Shown: positions 36,496 to 44,711 of the stretch, in pieces
How the letters are laid out: each line of letters begins with the position of its first letter
Numbering within the stretch: position 1 is the first letter of the stretch
Assembly: GCF_900105765.1 (NCBI RefSeq)
Contig: NZ_FNTX01000001.1
Coordinates: forward strand, 496,001-560,000
Length of the DNA: 64,000 nucleotides
Direction of reading: 5' to 3'
Origin: Ruania alba
Lineage (GTDB): Bacteria; Actinomycetota; Actinomycetes; Actinomycetales; Beutenbergiaceae
Translations under genes and position numbers: made by a program
Notes under the pieces: generated by a model
What the model saw: the letters and a program-made list of their open reading frames with translations, nothing else
Databases searched by the model: none
Told to the model about the DNA's origin: nothing

Positions 36496-37889
36496 TCAGG
36501 CCGTGCCCTCCGGGTGGTCGTCGTCGTCATCAGGCCCGGTCTCGCCGTCCAGCATCGCCGCCAGGGCAGCATCGATCTCCGAGTCGGCGATCGCCTCTGC
36601 GGCCCGTTTGGTGAGGAACTCACTGGGGGCGTCCAAGTCCGTGTCGGTGGGGAACACGTCCGGGTGCGACCACAGCCGATCCCTGGCTTCAGTGCCCTGT
36701 TCACGTGCGACCAGGCCCCACAAGGTGGCAGCGTCCCGGGCGCGCCGCGGTCGCAGTTCCAGGCCGACCAGGGATCGGAAGGTGTCTTCGGCAGGACCAC
36801 CAGCGGCGCGTCGACGGCGCAGCATCTCGCGCAACGGCACCCCGTGCGGAAGGTGTGGGGCCACCGCGGCGGCGGTCACCTCTTCCACCCAGCCCTCCAC
36901 GAGCGCGAGCGCGGTCTCCAGCCGCAGCAGCGCCTTCGCCTGCGCAGGCGTCGGCTTCGGCACGAAGATGCCGGCAGAGAGCGCCTGGCGCAGCTGATCC
37001 ATATCGGTGGGATCGATGCTGCGGACCGCTTCCTCCATCTGCTCCAGGTCGATCTCGATGTTCTGGGCGTATTGCTCCACGGCGCCGAACACGTGTCCGC
37101 GAAGCCAGGGCACATGCGTGAACAGCCGCGCGTGCGCCGCTTCCCGGACAGCGAGGAAGTGCCACACCTCGTCCTCGGGGGCGTCGAGCCCGTCGGCGAA
37201 CTCCCGGACGTTGGCGGGCACGAGCAGAAGTCCCGGTTCACGCAGCAACGGCAGCCCGACGTCGGTGCCGCCGAAGACCTCGCGCGACAGAGTGCCTGCT
37301 CCCTGGCCCACCTGCATCGCGAAGGACGCGGCGCCCAAGGTGCGCATCATCGCGGAGATGTCCACCCCCGCCATGGGAAGCTCCGGCATCCCTTCGGAAC
37401 CGAGACGCTCGGGATCGAGCAGGGTGGCCAGAGCATCCGCTACCGACGTGCCGACCGGTTCGGCCACGGTGCGCCAGGTCGGCAGTGTGCGCTCGACCCA
37501 CTCCGCCCGGGACGCTGCCGTGGCTGACCCGCCTGAGGGAGGGAGCTCCGTGGCAGCATCCAGCCAGAGGTCTGCCACCCGCAGTACGCTCCGAACCTGG
37601 TCGGCATCCGCCGCGGTCACGCTCGGATCGCCGCCGGTGTGCGCGACCTGCCGCGAGACATCGTGTGCCATCTTCCAGTGCGAGTCGCTGTCGTTGCCCC
37701 CGCTAGCATCTGCTGCATCTGAGCCATCGCAGCCTGCATCTGCTCCGGCGTCGCCGGGAATCCCGCCCCGGACATCTGGCTCGGATCGATCCCGCTCGCC
37801 TCGAGCGCCCGCATCGCCTCGTCCGCACCCTCGGATCCGAGCATCTGCTCGAGCATCTGGCGCCACTGTTCCCGCGAGTCCTCGGTCAT
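36496..37889 (-). pseudogene. DUF2342 zinc-dependent metalloprotease, one apparent -1 frameshift
   Basis: Read across one break it is about 464 residues, full length for the DUF2342 group (also called F420-biosynthesis-associated). The first ~64 residues (MTEDSREQWRQML, MAQMQQMLAG) lie in one frame from ATG 37889. The rest, starting GNDSDSHWKMAHDV, lies in another. The join is a C5 run on the plus strand (37697-37701) where a sixth base restores one frame. The family's REAAHARLF site is intact. Coding quality on both sides argues for a base-call error. Its place before the PDZ/Lon-like gene matches mycobacterial Rv3195/Rv3194c as I recall. Confidence 0.78.
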
Positions 37890-37979
37890 GCTTCACGGTA
37901 ACCACAGCCCCCGGCATACGGCAGGCCCGCAGCAGACCTTTCGCTCAGGGCGCACCCGTCCAGGGGAGATGATGGGGGG

Positions 37980-39074
37980 ATGGACGACGAATCGCGCGGG
38001 CAGGGCTCGCACACCGATCGGATCGGTACCCGGTCGATCACCATGCTGGTCAGCGGCACCCTGACGTTGGGCCTGCTGCTCTTGATGCTGCTCACTCCGG
38101 TGCCCTACGCCGTCCAAGGGGCGGGCCCCACCTTCGACGCACTCGGTGAGGTGTCCGACACCGAGCTGATCACCATCTCCGGCGCCGAGACCTATCCCAC
38201 CAGTGGTGAACTGCGCCTGACCACAGTCACCACCGCCGGCGGTCCCGGCTTTCCGGTGGACGCCGGAAGCGTGGTGCGCGGCTGGCTGGACCCGGGGCGG
38301 CGGGTCCTGCCCGTAGAAGGCGTGATCGACCCCGACGTCACCGAGGAGGAGCAGGACCGGATCGCCTCCCAGCAGATGATCTCCTCCCAGGAGAACGCCA
38401 CGGTGGCTGCCTTGAGCTCCCTCGGGTACGACGTCCCCGCTGAGCTGACCATGGTCGGGGCGGACCCGACCATGGGTGCCCACGGCGTGGTGGAAGGAGG
38501 GGACGTCATCAGCGGCATCAGTTCCGGCGGCACCTACTACGAGGTGCCGACCTATCAGGCGCTCGCGGACGTCCTGGACCAGACCCCGGCGAGTAGCACG
38601 GTCACCCTCGAAGTGGATCGGGACGGAGAGCGGACCGACCTGGAGATCGTCACCACCGACGACGGGACCGGGGCGAGCGTGCTCGGGATCTACCTCGACG
38701 CCGAGTTCGAGTACCCGGTGGACGTACAGATCCAGATCGACAATGTCGGTGGTCCCAGCGCCGGCACCATGTTCGCTCTCGGGATCGTGGACCGGCTCAC
38801 CGAGGGAGAGCTGACGGGCGGGCACGTGGTGGCCGGCACCGGAACGATCAGCCTCGACGGGACGGTCGGGCCGATTGGTGGGATCACGCTGAAGATGTAC
38901 GCCGCCGAGCGGGACGGCGCCGAGTTCTTCCTCGCCCCGGCCGGAAACTGCGCCGAGGCGGTCGATGCGGTGCCGGATGGACTCCAGGTGGTCAGGGTGA
39001 GCACCCTGGCCGAGGCGAGGGACGCCGTCGAGGCCATCGCCGACGGCGACACCGCCGACCTCCCCAGCTGCTAG
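37980..39074 (+). CDS. YlbL/Rv3194c-like PDZ and Lon-type (S16) protease
   Basis: 364 residues. A cytoplasmic stub is followed by one membrane helix (about 22-41) and an outward-facing PDZ domain (about 160-240, VVEGGDVISGISSGG). A Lon-like proteolytic domain completes it, with the Ser-Lys dyad in GGPSAGTMFAL and ITLKMYAA. It probably cleaves secreted or membrane proteins. Divergent from the DUF2342 protease gene. A very long hairpin follows the stop. Confidence 0.85.
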   Translation: MDDESRGQGSHTDRIGTRSITMLVSGTLTLGLLLLMLLTPVPYAVQGAGPTFDALGEVSDTELITISGAETYPTSGELRLTTVTTAGGPGFPVDAGSVVRGWLDPGRRVLPVEGVIDPDVTEEEQDRIASQQMISSQENATVAALSSLGYDVPAELTMVGADPTMGAHGVVEGGDVISGISSGGTYYEVPTYQALADVLDQTPASSTVTLEVDRDGERTDLEIVTTDDGTGASVLGIYLDAEFEYPVDVQIQIDNVGGPSAGTMFALGIVDRLTEGELTGGHVVAGTGTISLDGTVGPIGGITLKMYAAERDGAEFFLAPAGNCAEAVDAVPDGLQVVRVSTLAEARDAVEAIADGDTADLPSC

Positions 39075-39116
39075 TCACCCACCCGGCGCACCCCCGGCGC
39101 CCCCACCCACCAGCGC

Positions 39117-39170
39117 GAGTGCGGAGGATTTCGCTCATATCCCGGGATATGAGCGAAATCCTCCGCACTC
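39117..39170. repeat. Perfect 54-base palindrome
   Basis: 27-base arms with no loop: GAGTGCGGAGG... (39117-39143) and its exact complement (39144-39170), centred on CCCGGG. It stands between convergent genes and is far longer than a normal terminator stem. There is no U-tract. Confidence 0.75.
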
Positions 39171-39196
39171 GGCACCATGTGGGTGCGGCGGGTGTC

Positions 39197-39733
39197 TCAG
39201 CGCAGCGTGCTCGCCAGCGCCTCGGCCAGGCCGGGGACGGCGTCCGGACCGCCGGCGACCGCATCGTCGCTGTCGTTCGCGCGCGAGCGCAGGGCGCACC
39301 AGGTGTCCCCGGATCGCAGCACTCCGACCGCGATGCGCATGTCCTGGCGCTCCGGATGGGCCATCAGATAGGCGAGCCCTTCCTCCGGGTCGCTCGGCAT
39401 GTCGGCTTCTGCCTCAGGCGGTACGACCATCCGCTCCACCACGATCGCCGCACCGTCGACAGTCTCCGGCCAGGCGAGCTGCGCGAGCAGGTCTTCGAGT
39501 GTGTCCGCCTCGGGGAGGCCATCCTGCTCGATCGAGGTGAGGTGCTCGGGGTCCTCGGCGGCGCCCTCAGGAAGCTGATCGGCGAGCTCCGGGCTCGTCG
39601 CGACGATCCGGCTGGAACGGACGAGGGAGAACACGGCGATCGGCCCATCCCAGCCGCGTGTGCCGACGTGCCGTTCGATCTCCACGGTAGCCAGGGCGAG
39701 GGCGCGGGTGGCGGCGTTGAGCTCGGAGGTCAT
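39197..39733 (-). CDS. PPA1309 family protein
   Basis: 178 residues from ATG 39733. It starts ELNAATRALALATVEIERHV and contains GWDGPIAVFSLVR, the recognisable PPA1309 pattern found across actinobacteria. It is soluble and acidic, with no catalytic motif. Function is unknown. It lies beside the UPF0182 and PDZ/Lon-like genes, a neighbourhood conserved in relatives. Confidence 0.8.
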   Translation of the reverse strand: MTSELNAATRALALATVEIERHVGTRGWDGPIAVFSLVRSSRIVATSPELADQLPEGAAEDPEHLTSIEQDGLPEADTLEDLLAQLAWPETVDGAAIVVERMVVPPEAEADMPSDPEEGLAYLMAHPERQDMRIAVGVLRSGDTWCALRSRANDSDDAVAGGPDAVPGLAEALASTLR

Positions 39734-39906
39734 GACTCTATGGTCGCAGTCGGTGCGGGGTGTGCGAAACTTCATGGACGGCTCATGCGTTGGTGCAGAT
39801 GAGGCCGATCGTGCCGGGAGCGACTCCCTGTGTACGGTCCGGTCGTCGTCACCGCCCCAATGGGTCGACAACTTTCACTGAACCGAGACCACCCGAGGTG
39901 TAGTCC

Positions 39907-42906
39907 GTGTCCTCTGCCGCTTCCCGCCCAGCTTCCCCCTCATCCGGGGAGCGCCGCCGTGGGCCATTGCTCCCGACGCTGTTGGTGCTCGCCGGTGTCG
40001 TGGTCGCCTTCCTTGTCCTGGCCCGGTTCCTCACCGAATGGCTCTGGTTCGATCAGGTCGGCTTCAGCCAGGTGATCCGCACCGAGTGGATCGCCCGCGC
40101 CACGCTGTTCGTGCTGGGCTTCGCGGTGATGGGCGCGGCCCTGTGGGTGAACCTGCGCTTGGCGTACCGCAACCGGCCGATGTATGTGCCCACCACTCCG
40201 CAGCAGCAGGACCTGGACCGGTACCGGGAGGCCTTCGAGCCCCTGCGCCGGGTGGTGTTCGTGGGGGCGCCGATCGTGGCCGGGTTCTTTGCCGGGTCGG
40301 CGGCCTCGGCACAGTGGCAGACCGCCTTGCTGGCGCTGAACGGGACCGAGTGGGGCAGCGCTGACCCGCAGCACGGGATCGACCTCTCGTTCTACATGTT
40401 CACGCTGCCGTTCGTGCGGTTCATCGTCTCCTTCGTGATGACGACCACGATCATCTCGGGCATCGTCGCGATCTTCACGCATTACCTCTACGGCGCCCTG
40501 CAGCCGGCCGGCAACGGTGAGCGGATCACCCGGGCGGCCCGGATCCACACCGCGATCCTCGCAGCCATCATCACCCTGGCGATCGCCGCCAACTACTGGC
40601 TGGACAGGTACTCGATCCTGTCCAATGCCGGTGAGCGGTTCGACGGTGCCACCTACACCGACATCAACGCGGTACTGCCGGCCAAGGCGATCCTCGCTGT
40701 CGTGGGTGTGTTCGTGGCCCTGCTGTTCGTGTGGACGGGCGTCCGTGGAAACTGGCGCCTCCCGGCAGTGGGCGTGGCGCTCATGGTGGTCTCCGGCATC
40801 CTCGTCGGCGGGGCCTATCCGGCGATCATCCAGTCGGTCCGGGTGAACCCGAACGCGCAGAACCTCGAAGCCGAGTACATCCAACGCAACATCGCGGCCA
40901 CCTACGATGCCTACGGCCTGGACAGCGTGGAAGTGGAACGCTATGAGGCCGAAACCGTCGCCGAGGCTGGCGCGCTGCGGGCGGACGCCGAATCCACTGC
41001 CAGCATCCGCCTGCTCGACCCGAACGTCGTCTCCCCGACGTTCCGTCAGCTGCAGCAGAACCGGCAGTACTACGACTTCCGGGAAACCCTTTCGGTGGAC
41101 CGCTACGACGTGGACGGGGAGAGCGCTGACACGGTGATCGCGGTGCGCGAGCTCAACCTGGAAGGTTCTCAGGAGCGGAACTGGGTCAACGACCACACTG
41201 TCTTCACGCACGGCTTCGGCGTGGTGGCCGCACGCGGCAACGTCACCAGCGGTGACGGTCGCCCCCAGTTCATGGAGAGTGGCATCCCCAGCAGTGGCGT
41301 GCTCGGCGACTACGAGCCCCGGATCTACTTCAGCCCGAACTCGCCGGACTACTCGATCGTGGGCGCCCCCGAGGGGACGACCCCGTGGGAGCTGGACTAC
41401 CCCGATGACAGTGCGCCGAACGGGCAGGTGAACACCACCTTCACCGGTGACGGCGGACCGTCGATCGGTGGCTTCTTCAGCAAGCTGCTCTACGCCGCCC
41501 GGTTCGGCAGCGAGCAGATCCTGTTCTCGGACCGTGTCACCGACGAGTCGCAGGTGCTGTACTACCGCGACCCGATCGAGCGGGTCTCCCGCGTGGCACC
41601 GTTCCTGACCACGGAAGGCTCCACCTACCCAGCGGTCGTGGACACCGACGACGACGGCCAGAACGAGGTCGTCTGGATCGTGGATGCCTACACCACGTCC
41701 AACGAGTACCCGTACTCCGCACGGCAAGAGCTGGAGTCGGCGATCACCGACTCGCTGACCGAGCAGGACCAGCTCGCCGCGGCCGCGCTGCCGGAGTTCA
41801 TCAACTACATCCGCAACTCCGTCAAGGCCGTCGTGAACGCCTACGACGGGTCTGTCACGTTGTACGCCTGGGACCCGGAGGACCCGGTGCTGCAGACGTG
41901 GATGGAGATCTTCCCGAACACGATCCGGCCGATGTCGGAGATCAGTGGTTCCCTGATGAGCCACCTGCGCTATCCGGAGGACCTGTTCAAGGTGCAGCGT
42001 GAGTTGCTCACGCAGTACCACGTGACCGACGCGGCCACCTTCTACACCGGTGGTGACTTCTGGCGGATCCCGAACGACCCGACCGCCGGCGTGCAGACGC
42101 CGCAGCCGTCCTACTACCTGACCCTGGCACTGCCGGGGGAGGACCAGGCCAACTTCTCCCTCACGTCGAGCTACATCATCAACAGTGATGAAAGAAACGT
42201 GCTGACCGGGTTCATGGCGGTCAACGCCGAACCCGGCGATACAGCCGGGGAAGTGGCCGAGGACTACGGCACGATCACCTTGCTCGAGCTACCCCGGGAC
42301 GTGACCGTGCCGGGACCGGGGCAGGTGCAGAACAACTTCGACTCCGATACCGCGGCTGCGAACGAGCTGAACATCCTCTCGCGCGGTGGGTCCGAGGTGA
42401 TCCAGGGCAACCTGCTCACGCTGCCCGTGGGCGGCGGTGTGCTGTACGTGCAGCCGGTCTACGTGCAGTCCTCCGGTGGGACCCAGTTCCCGCTGCTGCG
42501 CCGCGTGCTGGTGGCCTTCGGTGACGAGATCGGGTTCGCCCAGACGCTCGACCAAGCCTTGGACCAGGTGTTCGAGGGAGACTCCGGAGCGAACGCCGGC
42601 GACGCCGGGGTGGAGCCTGAACCCGACGACGGCACGGGGGCCGGTGGCTCCGGTGATCCGGACGACGGCAGCGGTTCCCCGGAGAGCGGTGCCCAGCAGC
42701 GCCTCAACGAGGCACTGGCCGCGGCCGGTCAGGCGATCGAGGACTCCAACACGGCGCTGGCGAACAGCGACTGGACCGCCTACGGCGAGGCTCAGAACCG
42801 GCTGCAGGCAGCCCTGGAGGACGCGATCGCGGCCGAGGAGGAGCTCTACGGCACCGCCGGAGAGGACGCGTCTGCCGAACCCACCGAGGAACCGACGGAC
42901 GAGTAG
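39907..42906 (+). CDS. UPF0182 family large membrane protein
   Basis: 999 residues from GTG 39907. Seven membrane helices occupy residues 20-320. A large external domain follows with conserved repeats such as YYDFRETLSVDRYDVDG and PNSPDYSIVGAP. The end is an acidic, low-complexity tail (EPDDGTGAGG, EEPTDE). Full length for UPF0182. Function is unknown. It is followed by a strong hairpin and the tRNA-fMet locus. Confidence 0.9.
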   Translation: MSSAASRPASPSSGERRRGPLLPTLLVLAGVVVAFLVLARFLTEWLWFDQVGFSQVIRTEWIARATLFVLGFAVMGAALWVNLRLAYRNRPMYVPTTPQQQDLDRYREAFEPLRRVVFVGAPIVAGFFAGSAASAQWQTALLALNGTEWGSADPQHGIDLSFYMFTLPFVRFIVSFVMTTTIISGIVAIFTHYLYGALQPAGNGERITRAARIHTAILAAIITLAIAANYWLDRYSILSNAGERFDGATYTDINAVLPAKAILAVVGVFVALLFVWTGVRGNWRLPAVGVALMVVSGILVGGAYPAIIQSVRVNPNAQNLEAEYIQRNIAATYDAYGLDSVEVERYEAETVAEAGALRADAESTASIRLLDPNVVSPTFRQLQQNRQYYDFRETLSVDRYDVDGESADTVIAVRELNLEGSQERNWVNDHTVFTHGFGVVAARGNVTSGDGRPQFMESGIPSSGVLGDYEPRIYFSPNSPDYSIVGAPEGTTPWELDYPDDSAPNGQVNTTFTGDGGPSIGGFFSKLLYAARFGSEQILFSDRVTDESQVLYYRDPIERVSRVAPFLTTEGSTYPAVVDTDDDGQNEVVWIVDAYTTSNEYPYSARQELESAITDSLTEQDQLAAAALPEFINYIRNSVKAVVNAYDGSVTLYAWDPEDPVLQTWMEIFPNTIRPMSEISGSLMSHLRYPEDLFKVQRELLTQYHVTDAATFYTGGDFWRIPNDPTAGVQTPQPSYYLTLALPGEDQANFSLTSSYIINSDERNVLTGFMAVNAEPGDTAGEVAEDYGTITLLELPRDVTVPGPGQVQNNFDSDTAAANELNILSRGGSEVIQGNLLTLPVGGGVLYVQPVYVQSSGGTQFPLLRRVLVAFGDEIGFAQTLDQALDQVFEGDSGANAGDAGVEPEPDDGTGAGGSGDPDDGSGSPESGAQQRLNEALAAAGQAIEDSNTALANSDWTAYGEAQNRLQAALEDAIAAEEELYGTAGEDASAEPTEEPTDE

Positions 42907-42918
42907 CCCTCAGCATGG

Positions 42919-42975
42919 CCGAGCGCAACTCTGTGCGGCGTAGCACGCGTCAGCGCCGCACAGAGTTGCGCTCGG
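42919..42975 (+). terminator. Long 22-pair hairpin after the UPF0182 gene
   Basis: Arms 42919-42940 and 42954-42975 are exact complements (CCGAGCGCAACTC...), with a 13-base loop TAGCACGCGTCAG. It starts 13 bases after the stop. Stem length and style resemble the 54-base palindrome at 39117. Confidence 0.7.
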
Positions 42976-43054
42976 TAGGTCCGCAGGTGTGACGGGGCCG
43001 ACACCGTCTCGATTTGATCCGGCCACACTGCACCCGTAGAGTGGTCACTACCGA

Positions 43055-43131
43055 CGCGGGGTGGAGCAGTTCGGTAGCTCGCCGGGCTCATAACCCGGAG
43101 GTCGGAGGTTCAAATCCTCCCCCCGCCACCA
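43055..43131 (+). tRNA. Initiator tRNA-fMet (anticodon CAT)
   Basis: 77 bases including encoded CCA. Anticodon CAT at 43089-43091. The anticodon stem ends in three G:C pairs (CCGGG/CCCGG) and base 1 is an unpaired C against C72, both marks of initiator rather than elongator tRNA. The D-arm, GTTCAAATC T-loop and acceptor pairs 2-7 are standard. The Hen1/Pnkp RNA-repair genes follow. Confidence 0.93.
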
Positions 43132-43135
43132 GAAT

Positions 43136-43173
43136 GACGAAGGCCCTCGATCTACGGATCGGGGGCCTTCGTC
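43136..43173 (+). terminator. Terminator after tRNA-fMet
   Basis: GACGAAGGCCC (43136-43146) pairs with GGGCCTTCGTC (43163-43173), with inner CGAT/ATCG. It starts five bases after the CCA end. Confidence 0.7.
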
Positions 43174-43328
43174 GTGCATGCGCCGCTCGGGCGGTGCACG
43201 TTGTGCATCGTCCATGGTGGCCTGCAGATCCGCTCAGGATGCCGCTCTGGCACAGAGCGATCGGTGATCGCGCTGTCCGGGCAGGTATTCGTGAGACTTC
43301 TGGCGAGGCCGTCCGGCAGACTGGCGCC

Positions 43329-44711
43329 ATGCTGCTGACCGTGTCGACGACGCATCAGCCGGCGACCGATCTCGGTTATCTGCTGCACAAGCATCCCGAC
43401 CGTGTGCAGCCGTTCGAGCAGTCGTTCGGCACGGCCTGGGTCTTCTACCCCGAAGCCACGGATGAGCGCTGCACGGCTGCCCTGCTGCTCGATGTGGATC
43501 CCGTGCAGCTCACCCGATCGCGCAAGCAGACCGTTGACTTCAGTCTCGCCCAGTACGTCAACGACCGCTCCTACGCAGCGTCCTCGCTTCTGGGTGTCGC
43601 CCTCGCCCGGGTGTTCTCCACCGCCCGTAGCGGCCGGTGCCCCTCGCGACAGGAGCTGGCCGACTCTCCGATCCCGCTAGAGATCACCATCCCGGCACTG
43701 CCGTGCCGTGGCGGCGCGGACGTCGCTCACCGGGTGTTCGGGCCACTCGGTTGGACCGTGCAGGCCGATCCGATCCCGCTGGACGACCGGTTCAGTGAGT
43801 GGGGTGACTCCCGATACGTGCGCCTGCACCTGACCGGCACGGTGCGCCTCGCCGACGCGCTGAACCAGCTCCACGTGCTCCTGCCGGTGCTGGACGAGTC
43901 GAAGCACTACTGGCAGGGACCGGACGAGGTGGACAAGCTCATCCGATCAGGCTCCGGATGGCTGGCGAACCACCCGGACTCCGCACTCATCGTCGATCGG
44001 TACCTCGCGCGCCGCGAGTTCGCCCGCCTCGCCAGGGCGAGGCTTGCCGAGCTCAGCGACTCCGTGACCGAGGACGAGGACGAGGACGTTCACCTTCCAG
44101 CACCGCCCCTGAACCAGTTGCGCCACGACGCCGTGCTCGGCGTACTCACCGAGGCAGGGGTGCATTCGGTCATCGACCTCGGCTGTGGCTCCGGACAGCT
44201 CCTGCAGAAACTGATCCCCTCCGCGAAGTTCACCCGCATCGTGGGTAGTGACGTCTCGGCGCGTGCCCTGCAGCACGCAGCACGCCGACTCCGCCTCGAC
44301 CGGATGAGCGAGCGCCAGACCGAACGGATCCAGCTGTTCCAGGGCAGCCTCACCTACGAGGACGAGCGCTACGCCGGCTACGACGCCGCCGTGCTGATGG
44401 AGGTCATCGAACACCTCAACCCGGCCCGGCTCCCCGCGCTCGAACACGTGGTCTTCGAAGCAGCCCGGCCCGGCGTGGTGGTGGTGACCACACCGAACAG
44501 CGAGTACAACGACCGCTACGAGGGTCTGGTCGGGATGCGGCACCCGGACCACCGGTTCGAGTGGACCCGCAGGGAGTTCGCCGAGTGGACCCACCAAGTC
44601 GCTCACAGGTTCGGTTACCTCGTGCACCACCGGGGCATCGGTGACCAGGACGCTGCCCTCGGTTCGCCCACACAGATGGCCGTCTTCACCCGGGAAGCAG
44701 GCGTGTCATGA
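43329..44711 (+). CDS. hen1: Bacterial Hen1, 3'-terminal RNA ribose 2'-O-methyltransferase
   Basis: 460 residues from ATG 43329. The N-terminal half is the bacterial Hen1 N domain, which activates the Pnkp ligase. The C-terminal methyltransferase has the SAM motif IDLGCGSGQLL near residue 280 and the metal site MEVIEHL with later HRFEW, typical of Mg/Mn-dependent Hen1. It methylates the 2'-OH at the 3' end of cleaved RNA before sealing, blocking repeat cleavage. The stop overlaps the pnkp start (ATGA, 44708-44711), so the pair is translationally coupled. Confidence 0.92.
   Translation: MLLTVSTTHQPATDLGYLLHKHPDRVQPFEQSFGTAWVFYPEATDERCTAALLLDVDPVQLTRSRKQTVDFSLAQYVNDRSYAASSLLGVALARVFSTARSGRCPSRQELADSPIPLEITIPALPCRGGADVAHRVFGPLGWTVQADPIPLDDRFSEWGDSRYVRLHLTGTVRLADALNQLHVLLPVLDESKHYWQGPDEVDKLIRSGSGWLANHPDSALIVDRYLARREFARLARARLAELSDSVTEDEDEDVHLPAPPLNQLRHDAVLGVLTEAGVHSVIDLGCGSGQLLQKLIPSAKFTRIVGSDVSARALQHAARRLRLDRMSERQTERIQLFQGSLTYEDERYAGYDAAVLMEVIEHLNPARLPALEHVVFEAARPGVVVVTTPNSEYNDRYEGLVGMRHPDHRFEWTRREFAEWTHQVAHRFGYLVHHRGIGDQDAALGSPTQMAVFTREAGVS

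Noticed and set aside
39940-42021. Very long open frame antisense to the UPF0182 gene (693 codons)
   Set aside because: It mirrors a conserved membrane-protein gene. Long antisense frames are expected at this GC content and the product has no recognisable features.
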